Source: Methanococcus maripaludis
Lineage (GTDB): Archaea > AGJL01 > Methanococci > Methanococcales > Methanococcaceae
Direction of reading: 5' to 3'
DNA length: 64,000 nt
Assembly: GCF_013760955.1 (NCBI RefSeq)
Contig: NZ_JACDUL010000003.1
Span: 179,303-243,302, forward strand
The notes beneath the pieces were generated by a model. The model saw only the letters and a program-made list of their open reading frames with translations. It did not search any database and was not told the DNA's origin. Within the stretch, counting starts at the first letter, position 1; each line of letters opens with the position of its first letter. Positions 9,597 through 18,508 of this stretch are shown here, piece after piece. Position numbers and translations under genes: made by a program.

Positions 9597-10238
9597 ATGG
9601 ACGTACAGTTTATAATACTGGCATTTACATCATTATTCTCCATATTAAACCCATTTGGAGTAATTCCAACGTACTTAGTCCTTACTAGCCAGTACTCCAA
9701 AGTTGAAAAAATCAAAATAATACGAAAATCCATGCTTGCAGCGTTTACAATCCTTATGATGTTTGCATTGCTTGGAAATCAGATTATCGGGTTTTTTGGA
9801 ATTTCAATTCCTGCAATCAAAATTACAGGTGGAGTTTTACTCTTCTTGATTGCACTTGATATGATTCAGGGGAACACGTCAAAGGTAGAAAAAAGCCCTA
9901 AGCTTGAATCCCATTTAAAAAGCCACGCTGAAGAACTTGAAGATATGAATGAGATAGCAATAGTTCCTTTAACTGTTCCTTTACTTACGGGACCAGGTTC
10001 AATCAGCGCAGTTATTGCCATGATGGCACAAACTAGTGATTTTGATGGAAAACTCTCGGTAATAATTGCAATATCACTTTGTATAATAATATCTTACTTC
10101 GTGCTCAAATTTTCAAAAGATTTGGAAAAAATGCTCGGTAAAATCGGATTTAAAGTACTTACAAAGATGATGGGTCTTGTACTTACAGCAATATCTATCC
10201 AGATGGCCCTTGATGGAGTATTAATGGTCTTTGGATAA
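9597..10238 (+). CDS. MarC-family integral membrane protein (UPF0056)
   Basis: 213 aa with six predicted membrane segments. It has the family signature L-F-S-I-L-N-P-F-G-V-I-P near residue 12 and a second amphipathic P-L-L-T-G-P-G-S-I-S-A-V near 128, typical of MarC proteins. The charged loop at residues 90-120 is cytoplasmic by the positive-inside rule. Despite the name, a role in multiple antibiotic resistance has not held up for the family, and substrates are unknown. ATG 9597 is preceded by a weak GTTGAAAAT site, 30 bp after the previous stop, suggesting operon transcription with truA. Confidence 0.88.
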   Translation: MDVQFIILAFTSLFSILNPFGVIPTYLVLTSQYSKVEKIKIIRKSMLAAFTILMMFALLGNQIIGFFGISIPAIKITGGVLLFLIALDMIQGNTSKVEKSPKLESHLKSHAEELEDMNEIAIVPLTVPLLTGPGSISAVIAMMAQTSDFDGKLSVIIAISLCIIISYFVLKFSKDLEKMLGKIGFKVLTKMMGLVLTAISIQMALDGVLMVFG

Positions 10239-10311
10239 ATTTAAAAATTATTATTTTATTCCCTACTTTTTTACGTAAAATACAATATTCTAAAAAATAA
10301 AAAAAGCTATT

Positions 10312-10938
10312 TTAATGAATTCCGAGTAATGGGCCAGAAATATTCCAAAGTCCAAATAATATAATTATTATTCCACTAATCAGCGGCATTTTGTTTATTT
10401 GTTCGTTTTTGACGTATTTTTCTAAAAAATTTTTGCTTTTTACAAATAGTATTGAAAATAATGCAATACTGATTGCAAGCCCGATACTAAATACAATTAC
10501 ATAATACAACCCATCAAAAATCGCATTGTTTGAGATGCTAAATAACAATACTGCAAGTGCAGCAGGACACGGAACTAAACCTGCTGATAATCCGATAGCC
10601 AGTGCGCCTTTATTTGTATTAATACTATGTTGATGGGGAATATAATAGCTTTTAAGAATCCATGCACCAACCAATAATAAAATAAATCCACCAAGAACTT
10701 CCATTACTGTACTTACATATTCGATATTAAAGTACCCTACAAGATATATTGAAAAAAGCCCGAGTAAAAATATAACGAATACATGGGAAAACAAAACCGT
10801 AAAACCGAGAGTAAGTGATTCTTTAAGATTTGCATCTGTTCCTACCACATATGCTGCCATTATGGATTTTCCATGACCCGGTTCGAGTGCATGCATAATT
10901 CCAAGCATAAAAGCTGAAAAACCTATAATAAACTCCAT
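10312..10938 (-). CDS. RcnA/NicO-type nickel/cobalt transporter
   Basis: 208 aa from ATG 10938, which follows AAGTGATTGTT; a longer frame to 10998 has no ribosome site. Six membrane segments are predicted. The first holds H-A-L-E-P-G-H-G-K-S (residues 17-26), the metal-site motif of RcnA/NicO efflux proteins. The loop P-H-Q-H-S near residue 107 adds more His, and an L-V-P-C-P-A-A motif near 126 is also family-like. Ni or Co export is inferred from the motif; uptake is possible. The upstream gap (10939-11199) holds several AGT-n-ACT dyads that may be operator sites. Confidence 0.82.
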   Translation of the reverse strand: MEFIIGFSAFMLGIMHALEPGHGKSIMAAYVVGTDANLKESLTLGFTVLFSHVFVIFLLGLFSIYLVGYFNIEYVSTVMEVLGGFILLLVGAWILKSYYIPHQHSINTNKGALAIGLSAGLVPCPAALAVLLFSISNNAIFDGLYYVIVFSIGLAISIALFSILFVKSKNFLEKYVKNEQINKMPLISGIIIILFGLWNISGPLLGIH

Positions 10939-11011
10939 AACAATCACTTCGATAATTTTTCCGTCAAATTTTAAGTAATACCATATTTCAAATAACAAAA
11001 TTATAGCAATA

Positions 11012-11119
11012 AGTAATATTACTATTTTACAAATTTTTGTATTAATTTAATATTTAGTATTACTTTATTTTTTATCAATATAAATAAGTGATTACTATAA
11101 AGTTTTCATAAATAGTACT
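11012..11119. promoter_or_regulatory. Cluster of AGT(n)ACT dyads upstream of the metal transporter gene
   Basis: Four inverted repeats of one type lie within about 110 bp: AGTAATATTACT (11012-11023, perfect 12-bp palindrome), AGTATTACT (11056-11064), AGTGATTACT (11087-11096) and AGTACT (11114-11119). A further half-like AAGTAATA sits near 10972. They lie just upstream of the RcnA/NicO-type gene on the minus strand and far from any other start except that of the minus-strand gene ending at 11200. A metal-responsive repressor site is inferred. The region is very AT-rich, so some dyads may be chance. Confidence 0.4.
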
Positions 11120-11199
11120 AAATAATTAGTTAGATATTGAAATATCACTAAATAATATTTTAAAAAAGTTTTTTAATATTAATTATGTTGTTTTATAAA

Positions 11200-11643
11200 T
11201 TATTTAATCAGTATTCTCATTCCAATCAATAATAAAAAAATTCCAAATAATTTAAAAAGAGTTATGGGCGATTTTTGGATCCCAAATATTCCAAAATGAT
11301 CAATTAAGGCACCACTTATCAATTGAACCCCAACAAAAATCGAAAATGCAGAAAGCGCTCCAAGTTCCGGCACTACAATTAATGAAAGCAGAACAATAAT
11401 TACACCCATAATTCCCCCAAGAAGATAAACCGGATTTATGGCCGGTACCTTTGAAAGCTGTTTAATTGAAGATGGGTCACTGATTAATATTATAAGAGCG
11501 ATTAAAAAGAGCCCAATTAAGAAATTTACAAATACTGCATTTTTAGAACCAATATGTGTCCCCAATTTTGAATTTACTATCGGTTGAAATGATGCTACAA
11601 ATCCAACAATAATTGCAAAAATCAACGCCCAAGTCTTATCCAT
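11200..11643 (-). CDS. YdcZ-like (DUF606) small drug/metabolite transporter-type membrane protein
   Basis: 147 aa with five membrane segments. The N-terminal W-A-L-I-F-A-I-I-V-G-F-V-A-S-F-Q-P segment and the P-E-L-G-A-L-S-A-F-S-I-F-V-G-V-Q-L-I-S-G pattern near residue 93 match the half-size DMT proteins of the YdcZ/DUF606 group. Such proteins act as dimers, and the substrate is unknown. ATG 11643 follows AAGGGG. It lies 33 bp after the upstream mechanosensitive channel gene on the same strand, so co-transcription is likely. Confidence 0.8.
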   Translation of the reverse strand: MDKTWALIFAIIVGFVASFQPIVNSKLGTHIGSKNAVFVNFLIGLFLIALIILISDPSSIKQLSKVPAINPVYLLGGIMGVIIVLLSLIVVPELGALSAFSIFVGVQLISGALIDHFGIFGIQKSPITLFKLFGIFLLLIGMRILIK

Positions 11644-11676
11644 AAATTTCCCCTTAAAAATAATAAAAATAGATAA

Positions 11677-12732
11677 TTATTCTTTTTTGTAGTATACTGT
11701 CTGCGTAGGGAATGCAAATTCGATATTCTCTTTCTCAAATTCTTCTTTAATTTTAATATTTACTTCATCTTTCGTATTCAAAAAGAAGTCAAATCCAAAA
11801 TCCCTTACAAAGTATTCTACCCTTAAATCAAGTGAAAAACTTCCAAATTCAACAAATGAAACCCTTATAGGATCTACAACTCCGTGATGCTCAGTTAAAA
11901 CGTTTTCTATTATTTCTTTTGCACGTTTTACTTTGTCAACAGGTGTATCGTAAGTTAAACCGATTGTTGCTTTTACCTGTCTTTTTCTACGTTCTGTGAA
12001 ATTTTCGATTTCAGTTTGAACGATGTTTGCATTTGGAACAGTAATTATGGTGTCTCCGAATGAACGAACCCGAGTACTCCGGATTCCAACTTCTTCCACA
12101 ATACCTTCTTTTCCGCCCCATTTTATCCAGTCGCCCAGTTTAAACGGCCTGTCGATGATTATAATAAATCCTGCAATTAAATTTTCGATAGTATCTTTTG
12201 CAGCAAGTGCAACTGCCAAACCACCGATACCAAGCCCTGCAAGAAGTGCTGAAATGTTATATCCGACATTTGATAAAATAAGTAGCAAACCTGCAATTAA
12301 AATCAAAAATTTTACCAGTTTTCTCATTAACGGGACAAGCTGGTCGTCGAGTTTATTTTCTGACTTTTCTACGATTGGAACAACATAATTTACAATTATG
12401 TCATCTACAATTTTAAGTAGAAATAAAACCCCTGCAAAGGTCATTGCAACTGTTAAGGATTCATTAAGCCACAAAGATAAATGTTCATTTAAAACTAAAT
12501 TGTTTAGGCCATACTTGAAAAATAGAACAAAAACCACAATTATTAACGGGATTTCTACTGCATCGAGCACTACATCGTCTAATTTAGTCTTTGTTTTTCC
12601 AGCAAGAACTCGTACATACTTATTTAAAAATATGTACATTACTTTTCCAAAAAATACTCCAAAAAATATGAATATTAAAAATATCATGTACGAATACAGG
12701 GTATTTCCAAAATATAATTGATCTAACGCCAT
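11677..12732 (-). CDS. MscS-family small-conductance mechanosensitive channel
   Basis: 351 aa from ATG 12732, which has AGTGAAATT just upstream; ATG 12750 would touch tyrS. Several membrane segments occupy residues about 10-190. The pore helix has the Gly/Ala-rich pattern A-L-L-A-G-L-G-I-G-G-L-A-V-A-L-A-A-K-D, followed by the MscS beta domain with P-F-K-L-G-D-W-I-K and G-x-V-E-E-V-G-I-R-S-T-R-V-R-S. It opens under membrane tension and releases solutes after hypo-osmotic shock. It follows tyrS closely on the same strand. Confidence 0.92.
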   Translation of the reverse strand: MALDQLYFGNTLYSYMIFLIFIFFGVFFGKVMYIFLNKYVRVLAGKTKTKLDDVVLDAVEIPLIIVVFVLFFKYGLNNLVLNEHLSLWLNESLTVAMTFAGVLFLLKIVDDIIVNYVVPIVEKSENKLDDQLVPLMRKLVKFLILIAGLLLILSNVGYNISALLAGLGIGGLAVALAAKDTIENLIAGFIIIIDRPFKLGDWIKWGGKEGIVEEVGIRSTRVRSFGDTIITVPNANIVQTEIENFTERRKRQVKATIGLTYDTPVDKVKRAKEIIENVLTEHHGVVDPIRVSFVEFGSFSLDLRVEYFVRDFGFDFFLNTKDEVNIKIKEEFEKENIEFAFPTQTVYYKKE

Positions 12733-12749
12733 AATTTCACTATTTATCA

Positions 12750-13679
12750 TTATTCATTCATTTTTTCACGGATAGGTCTTAAAATTTCAATTAATTGATC
12801 TGAAACAAGATTTTTAACATCCATTGGGTGAAGTCCTTCAACGAATGCATTTTCTAAAGCTTCGTAATTTTCTAAAACTAAATCTCCACCGAATTTTTCT
12901 GGCCTTTTCACAGTTGCAGGGTATTCTAAATAGTATTTAGCAATTTCTAAAACCGGGTTTCCTGAAACTTCTTTCATAGGACAGAATGCGTTTTTCATTT
13001 TTTTCTTAATTGTATCCTCATCATCATCTACTGCAATGAAGTTTCCTTTTGAGGAAGACATCTTACCTTCGCCATCAAGTCCAGTTAAAACCGGGTTGTG
13101 GATACATACTGGCGCTTTGTAGCCCATACTTGGCAAAATTTCCCTTGAAAGCATGTGAATTTTTCTTTGCTCCATTCCACCAACTGCAACGTCAGCATTT
13201 AAGTGTTTTATATCGTTTACCTGCATTAATGGATATACCACACTCGCAACTTTCGGGTTTTCGTCTTCTCTGGCAATTACTTCCATGCTCCTTCTTGCCC
13301 GATTTAACGTGGTTGAAAGTGCGAGTTTGTAAACATCTAGTGTATATTCGTCTTTTAGCTGGAACTCGCTTCCATAAACGTAATCTGCAACAAGACCCAT
13401 TGCTTCGAATACTTTCCTGTTTTCTTCGCCGAGAGCCCTTACTTCTTCCATTGTTCCTTTTTGGTTTAAGTATGCGTGTAAATCTGCCAATAATATTATT
13501 ATTTTAAATCCTGCCTTTTGAAGATCGATCATTTTTCTTATCTGCAAGTAATGGCCCATGTGAATTCTTCCACTTGGTTCAAAACCAATGTATGCAATTT
13601 TTTCTTCGTTCTTTAAAAGTTCAGCTAGTTCTTCGATTGATATAATTTCTGAAGTGTTTTTTAATATAGATTCTAACAT
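12750..13679 (-). CDS. tyrS: Tyrosyl-tRNA synthetase
   Basis: 309 aa, the short archaeal/eukaryotic TyrRS type. It charges tRNA-Tyr. The class I HIGH-like motif is G-R-I-H-M-G-H-Y (residues 37-44) and the KMSKS-like motif is K-M-S-S-S-K near residue 210. The tyrosine-binding Y-I-G-F-E-P-S-G segment lies at 30-37. There is no C-terminal S4-like domain, as expected for archaea. ATG 13679 follows AGGCG. The upstream 200 bp holds an 8-bp inverted pair (ACAAATA/TATTTGT near 13697-13734) but no gene I can support. Confidence 0.95.
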   Translation of the reverse strand: MLESILKNTSEIISIEELAELLKNEEKIAYIGFEPSGRIHMGHYLQIRKMIDLQKAGFKIIILLADLHAYLNQKGTMEEVRALGEENRKVFEAMGLVADYVYGSEFQLKDEYTLDVYKLALSTTLNRARRSMEVIAREDENPKVASVVYPLMQVNDIKHLNADVAVGGMEQRKIHMLSREILPSMGYKAPVCIHNPVLTGLDGEGKMSSSKGNFIAVDDDEDTIKKKMKNAFCPMKEVSGNPVLEIAKYYLEYPATVKRPEKFGGDLVLENYEALENAFVEGLHPMDVKNLVSDQLIEILRPIREKMNE

Positions 13680-13877
13680 GTTTTCGCCTAATTTTTACAA
13701 ATATCAAGAATAAAAACGTTTATTTGTGATATCAAGTACTATTTTGATTCTTCTACAAAAGTAATCGTTGTATCTATACTAATGTCTAAGCTTACCGATT
13801 TATACTTTTCTGATTTTTTTAGTGGCTTGCGTAAAAAAACAGATTTAAAATAGAATAGAATAAAAAAAAGTAATAAT

Positions 13878-14075
13878 TCATTTTTTGGATTTCTTTTCCT
13901 TTTCTTCTCTTTTTTTTATTTTGTTATAAACTGTACTTTCTAAATCACGGTATTTTTCGTGTGATTTAAAAAGTCTTTCTAAATTAAAGCTTTTTTTGAT
14001 CCTGTTTCGCATACTTTTCCTAAATTTCCAGTGATCAAGCATTTCATTTACACTTGAATATGAAACATGTATCAT
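13878..14075 (-). CDS. Small basic protein of unknown function
   Basis: 65 aa, unrecognised. A strong GGAGGGAT ribosome site lies just before ATG 14075, which argues for a real gene. The protein is rich in Lys/Arg/Glu and ends in a K-K-R-E-E-K-E-K-K tail. Predicted helical throughout, with no membrane segment. A nucleic-acid-binding role is possible from charge alone. It stands alone between tyrS and a doubtful ORF. Confidence 0.55.
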   Translation of the reverse strand: MIHVSYSSVNEMLDHWKFRKSMRNRIKKSFNLERLFKSHEKYRDLESTVYNKIKKREEKEKKSKK

Positions 14076-14230
14076 ACTATCCCTCCGTTCTTAATTATAA
14101 TTTTCTTCAAAACCCGTTAAATAAATTTTTAGAGTTTTAATGGAAATAAAAACATGAATTGATATTATCCTGAATAATTAACGCTTTAAATATAAATATT
14201 ATTGATTATAATTTATAATTATACGTTTAA

Positions 14231-14515
14231 TTAAAAAAAGGACTTAATTAATCTGATAAAATTTAAAATGGGGATTGTAATAAAAGGGGCGGTGTATATA
14301 CCAAATAATAAAAACAATAAATGCAGAAAAAATACACCAACGACACAAAAAATAAACTTTTTTAAAATCGGATTACTTTCTTTTTTCAAGATTAGCAGAA
14401 TAGAATTTGAAGATAGAGGTATCCTGCAAATATTTGAGGTTTTTATCAAACCAAAATAATCAGATAGAAGTTCTGCAGGACAATTTACCCATATGGGCAA
14501 TAATATATATAACAT
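14231..14515 (-). CDS. Possible small membrane protein (doubtful)
   Basis: 94 aa open frame with two hydrophobic segments (residues about 52-72 and 75-90). No ribosome site is visible before ATG 14515, and an overlapping 63-codon frame exists on the other strand. It is listed because the hydrophobic pattern fits a small membrane protein, but the AT-rich composition could produce this by chance. Confidence 0.25.
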   Translation of the reverse strand: MLYILLPIWVNCPAELLSDYFGLIKTSNICRIPLSSNSILLILKKESNPILKKFIFCVVGVFFLHLLFLLFGIYTAPFITIPILNFIRLIKSFF

Positions 14516-14692
14516 TTTGACACGACGTTGTATATTTCCAGTTTTAAAAAAACTATTCTTATTTTGCCAACAGTTTTATATTTTTGAGACGTAAAGTATA
14601 ACTACATAGTTTTATATACGACACGGATTAACTCTTTTGAAGTTTTGTATCTATTTTTGAAGAGACTATTTCGGACCTATCTGGTGAGTATT

Positions 14693-15310
14693 ATGAAAAG
14701 AATAATATCAATTAAAGGAACTGAAGAAGAAATTATCGAAATCTGCGAAAGAATATCTAAATTAGGCATTGATTATTCATTTGATGCGAAAGCAAATTAT
14801 TCAGAGAATCGGGCATATAACAGTGCACGAATAAAGATATTTGGCGATGAAAAGTATAAACTTGCAGAAGATCATAAAAATATCCTGACTATCATCGATA
14901 CAGTTCATAATAAATACAATAAAGATGCTAAAGGACTATTTGAATACAAATTAAACGATTTAAAATACCCAGTAAACAAAGACCTCGTCTTGGATGCACT
15001 CACTGCATTAAAAATTAATTTTAAATATTTAAAAGATGAAAACGTAATCAAGTGTGAACATAAAATAGAAGAGATTAATGGTATCTTAAAAGACATTCTT
15101 GATATTTACTCTGAACTCAGCTTTTATAATATTGGATCAAAACCTGTTAAAAACGTAATAACTCTTGCGGCATACATAACAGGGCGAGATATCGATGAAT
15201 TAATCGAAGAAGGACTTGAAAAAGAACTATTTAGGGAAGAAGACGAGAAAATTGTTCTTAATAAGGATATAGATTTAACAAGAAAAGAACTTTTGAGTGT
15301 GAAAAAATGA
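14693..15310 (+). CDS. DUF2067 family protein
   Basis: 205 aa from ATG 14693, five nt after GGTGA. It matches the archaeal DUF2067 family by its N-terminal [11 protein letters not shown] segment and overall charge pattern. It is soluble, alpha/beta, with a basic middle. The biochemical role is unknown. Its TGA stop overlaps the rpoL start (ATGA, 15307-15310), so the two are translationally coupled, and a link to transcription or RNA is inferred only from that. A TATA-like GTTTTATATACG lies near 14609-14620. Confidence 0.75.
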
Positions 15311-15597
15311 ACTACGTTAACATTCTTGAAAAAAGCAAAAACTTTATCGAATTAGAATTGGTAAATGACGACCATTCTTTGAGCAACTTAATAAAAGAAG
15401 TATTGTTATCCAAAAAAGGTGTAATTCTCGCATCATACGGTGTGGAACATCCGGTTTTAGATCCAGATACTGGAAGATACATCTCAAACCCGACAATCAT
15501 GCTAAAAACCGATGAAAAAACAGATGCAGAAAAAGTTTTAAAAGAAGCTTTAAAAGACATCGTCGATCTCTGCAACAAAACACTTAAAGAATTATAA
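15307..15597 (+). CDS. rpoL: DNA-directed RNA polymerase subunit L
   Basis: 96 aa, usual length for archaeal Rpo11 (subunit L). It pairs with subunit D to form the alpha-like assembly platform of RNA polymerase. The family segment [13 protein letters not shown] (residues 21-33) and the G-V-E-H-P-V-L-D-P motif (46-54) are present. The start overlaps the DUF2067 stop. No further gene follows before the ribosomal operon promoter at about 15689. Confidence 0.95.
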
Positions 15598-15688
15598 TTA
15601 ATAATTTAATAGATATAAATTCTTTTTTAACTAAATACTGGCATTTTTAACCCGACTTTTAAAAAATTGACTTCTTTTACCTCAGAAA

Positions 15689-15700
15689 CTTATATATAAT
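15689..15700 (+). promoter_or_regulatory. TATA promoter of the L1-L10-L12 operon
   Basis: CTTATATATAAT is a near-ideal archaeal TATA box. A start about 25 nt downstream would be near 15720, giving a leader of about 53 nt before the L1 ATG. The purine-rich CAGAAA just upstream could serve as the TFB recognition element. Confidence 0.65.
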
Positions 15701-15731
15701 AGTAAGCGATAGTATGTCTGCCCCATGTTTA

Positions 15732-15749
15732 GATCGCATTGGTGCGGTT
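15732..15749 (+). promoter_or_regulatory. Hairpin in the L1 operon leader
   Basis: GATCGCA pairs with TGCGGTT (7 bp including two G-T pairs) around a TTGG loop. It lies in the predicted 5' leader, 11 nt before the GGAGG ribosome site (15761-15765). It may affect translation or mRNA stability; no function is known to me. Confidence 0.35.
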
Positions 15750-15772
15750 AAATAATTACAGGAGGCATCAAC

Positions 15773-16414
15773 ATGGACAGTGACAAAATACTGAATGCAG
15801 TGAAGGAGGCTCGAACTCTTGCTAAGCCGCGGAACTTCACGCAATCCGTTGATCTCATCGTCAACTTGAAAGAGTTGGATCTTACAAGACCTGAAAACAG
15901 GTTAAAAGAACAGATCGTTTTACCAAGTGGAAGAGGTAAAGACGTTGCGATTGCGGTTATTGCGAAAGGTGACTTGGCTGCTCAAGCAGAAGACATGGGC
16001 CTCACTGTAATAAGACAGGAAGAATTAGAAGAATTAGGTAAAAACAAAAAAACAGCTAAAAAAATTGCTAACGCACACGGCTTCTTTATCGCTCAAGCTG
16101 ATATGATGCCATTGGTGGGTAAATCATTAGGTCCTGTTTTAGGTCCTAGAGGTAAAATGCCACAACCTGTGCCTGCAAATGCAAATTTAGCGCCTTTAGT
16201 TGCTAGATTCCAAAAAACTGTTGCAATCAACACAAGGGATAAATCATTATTCCAAGTGTACATTGGACATGAATCAATGAGCGATGAAGAGCTTGCTGCA
16301 AATGCTGAAGCAATTTTAAACGTAGTGTCCAAAAAATACGAAAAAGGACTCTACCACGTTAAAAGTGCATTTACAAAACTTACAATGGGCGCAGCTGCTC
16401 CTATTGAGAAATAG
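15773..16414 (+). CDS. rpl1: Large ribosomal subunit protein L1
   Basis: 213 aa, the archaeal length. L1 binds helix 76-78 of 23S rRNA to form the mobile L1 stalk and also represses its own operon in Methanococcus vannielii. The family region K-M-P-x-P near residues 128-132 and the G-P-V-L-G-P-R-G-K segment before it are present. ATG 15773 has GGAGG seven nt upstream. It is first in the L1-L10-L12 operon, and the autoregulatory hairpin lies inside its first 23 codons (see the separate entry). Confidence 0.97.
15800..15840 (+). promoter_or_regulatory. L1-type mRNA binding hairpin inside the L1 coding region (translational autoregulation)
   Basis: GTGAAG (15800-15805) pairs with CTTCAC (15835-15840) and GGCT (15808-15811) with AGCC (15825-15828). 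The stems are separated by an asymmetric internal loop, GA on the left and GCGGAA on the right, and closed by a 13-nt loop. The structure starts 27 nt after the A of the ATG. In M. vannielii, L1 is known to repress translation by binding a site about 30 nt inside its own gene that mimics its 23S rRNA site. This hairpin fits in position and form; the binding itself is inferred. Confidence 0.78.
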
Positions 16415-16427
16415 AGGGGTTGAAAAT

Positions 16428-17435
16428 ATGATCGACGCTAAATCAGAACATAAGATTGCCCCTTGGAAAATTGAAGAAGTTAATGCATTAAAAGAATTAC
16501 TTAAAAGTACAAGCATTATTGCATTAATTGACATGATGGAAGTTCCTGCGGTACAACTCCAAGAAATCAGGGACAAAATCAGAGACCAAATGACATTAAA
16601 AATGTCAAGAAACACACTCATGAAAAGGGCAATTGAGGAAGTTGCTGAAGAAACCGGAAATCCTGAATTTGCTAAATTAGCAGATTACTTGGACAAAGGT
16701 GCTGCAATCATTGCTACCGAAATGAACCCATTCAAATTATTCAAAACACTTGACGAAAGCAAAAGCCCTGCACCTGTTAAAGGAGGCGCTACTGCACCAT
16801 GCGATATTGAAGTTAAAGCTGGTTCAACAGGAATGCCACCAGGACCATTCTTAAGTGAATTGAAAGCAGTTGGAATCCCTGCTGCTATTGATAAGGGTAA
16901 AATCGGAATCAAAGAAGACAAAGTCGTCGTTAAAGAAGGCGAAGTTGTCTCACAAAAGCTTGCTGTTGTACTCTCTGCATTAGGTATTAAACCAGTTACA
17001 GTTGGTTTAAACGTACTCGGAGTTTACGAAGATGGTGTTATATACACTGAAAGCGATTTAAAAATCGATGAAGAAGAATTCATCGGAAAAATTCAAAAAG
17101 CTTACACAAGCGCATTCAACTTGTCAGTTAACGCTGTTATCCCAACAAGCGCGACAATTGAAACAATCGTTCAAAAAGCATTCAATGATGCAAAAGCTGT
17201 ATCAGTTGAAAGTGCATTCGTAACAGATAAAACCGCTGATGCAATCCTTGGAAAAGCTTACGCTCAAATGATTGCTGTTGCAGGTCTTGCTGGCGATGAC
17301 GCTTTAGACGAAGAATTAATAGAAAAAATGTCATCAGGCGCAGCTGCACCAGTTGAAGAAGCTCCTGTTGAGGAAAAGAAAGAAGAGAAAAAAGAAGAAG
17401 CTGCACCAGCTGCAGGTCTTGGAATGCTCTTCTAA
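16428..17435 (+). CDS. rplP0: Large ribosomal subunit protein L10 (P0)
   Basis: 335 aa from ATG 16428, preceded by GAGGGG; an earlier in-frame ATG lies inside L1. The archaeal P0/L10 anchors L12 dimers and forms the stalk base with L11. The N-terminal rRNA-binding domain has K[13 protein letters not shown] near residue 60, and the protein ends in the charged [10 protein letters not shown] tail and G-L-G-M-L-F, which matches the L12 C-terminus. It lies 13 bp after L1. Confidence 0.96.
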
Positions 17436-17519
17436 AATAATTTATAATACAATACAAAAAAATATATATACAAACGGATAATTTCAAAAAAAAGTTCATG
17501 CATCTTGGAGGTGTACTTT

Positions 17520-17819
17520 ATGGAATACATATACGCAGCATTATTATTAAATTCCGCAGGTAAAGAAATCACAGAAGACGCTGTTAAAGCTATCTTAGTA
17601 GCTGGCGGCGTTGAAGCAAACGAAGCTAGAGTTAAAGCTTTGGTTGCTGCTTTAGAAGGCGTTGATATTGCAGAAGCTATCGAAAAAGCTGCAATCGCAC
17701 CAGTAGCTGCTGCTGCTCCTGCAGCTGCTGCAGCTGCACCAGTTGAAGAGAAAAAAGAAGAGAAAAAAGAAGACACAACCGCAGCTGCTGCTGCAGGTCT
17801 CGGTGCTTTATTCGGATAA
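17520..17819 (+). CDS. rpl12: Large ribosomal subunit protein L12 (P1-like)
   Basis: 99 aa from ATG 17520, with GGAGGTG seven nt upstream; an ATG would also be read at 17505 in some alternatives but it is inside the ribosome site region. L12 forms the flexible stalk that recruits elongation factors. [10 protein letters not shown] start, Ala-rich hinge and a charged E-E-K-K-E-E-K-K tail ending in G-L-G-A-L-F-G are diagnostic. It closes the L1-L10-L12 operon, 84 bp after L10. Confidence 0.96.
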   Translation: MEYIYAALLLNSAGKEITEDAVKAILVAGGVEANEARVKALVAALEGVDIAEAIEKAAIAPVAAAAPAAAAAAPVEEKKEEKKEDTTAAAAAGLGALFG

Positions 17820-17951
17820 TTACATTTTCCGAATATTCTCTTTTTATTTTTGGCAAATTAATTTATATATTTAAATATATAATTAAAGATATAAACGTTT
17901 ATATACTATATAAATAGAAATTTATACCAGATATTTAAACTGGTGAAAATG

Positions 17952-18497
17952 ATGGAACCTGAAATCAAAATCGTAAACGTAGTTGTATCAACGCAGATTG
18001 GAACAGATATTGACTTGGAATATGCCGCAGATATATTAGATAACGCAGAATATGAACCTGAACAGTTCCCCGGACTTGTTTGTAGATTGAGCGATCCAAA
18101 GGTTGCACTTTTGATATTTAGAAGCGGTAAATTAAATTGTACCGGTGCAAAGAGCAAAGACGATGCAGTAATTGCAATAAACAAAATAATTAAAGAATTA
18201 CAGGAAGCGGGAATGGACATCATCGACAATCCTGAAGTAAACGTACAAAACATGGTTGCTACAACCGAACTTGGAATGGAACCTAACTTAGACGATATAT
18301 CCACCTTAGAATGCACCGAATATGAACCCGAACAGTTCCCAGGATTAGTTTACAGATTGAGCGATCCAAAGGTTGTTGTGTTAATATTCGGTAGTGGAAA
18401 AGTTGTAATTACCGGATTAAAAAGAATAGATGATGCATACGTTGCATTTAATAAGATTTTGACCACATTAAAAGAACTTGAAGAAGAATTATACTAA
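17952..18497 (+). CDS. tbp: TATA-box binding protein (TBP)
   Basis: 181 aa from ATG 17952, five nt after GGTGA. TBP binds the TATA box and recruits TFB and RNA polymerase. The protein is two imperfect repeats of about 90 residues, each with E-Y-E-P-E-Q-F-P-G-L-V and R-L-S-D-P-K-V. Upstream is a very AT-rich promoter region (17860-17925) with several TATA-like tracts, as expected for a self-recognising gene. It ends in a short acidic E-E-E-L-Y tail. hisH follows after 11 bp. Confidence 0.97.
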   Translation: MEPEIKIVNVVVSTQIGTDIDLEYAADILDNAEYEPEQFPGLVCRLSDPKVALLIFRSGKLNCTGAKSKDDAVIAINKIIKELQEAGMDIIDNPEVNVQNMVATTELGMEPNLDDISTLECTEYEPEQFPGLVYRLSDPKVVVLIFGSGKVVITGLKRIDDAYVAFNKILTTLKELEEELY

Positions 18498-18508
18498 ACG
18501 GGATAATC

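Noticed and set aside
11012-11119. CRISPR-like repeats in the nicO upstream gap
   Set aside because: The repeats are 6-12 bp dyads at irregular spacing, not 25-37 bp repeats with uniform spacers.
13690-13877. Possible small RNA gene between tyrS and the small basic protein gene
   Set aside because: No C/D or ACA box set and no convincing stem; only an AT-rich stretch with a short inverted pair.
14268-14459. 63-codon plus-strand ORF
   Set aside because: No ribosome site, no family, and it overlaps a minus-strand frame with an equally weak case; neither is well supported.
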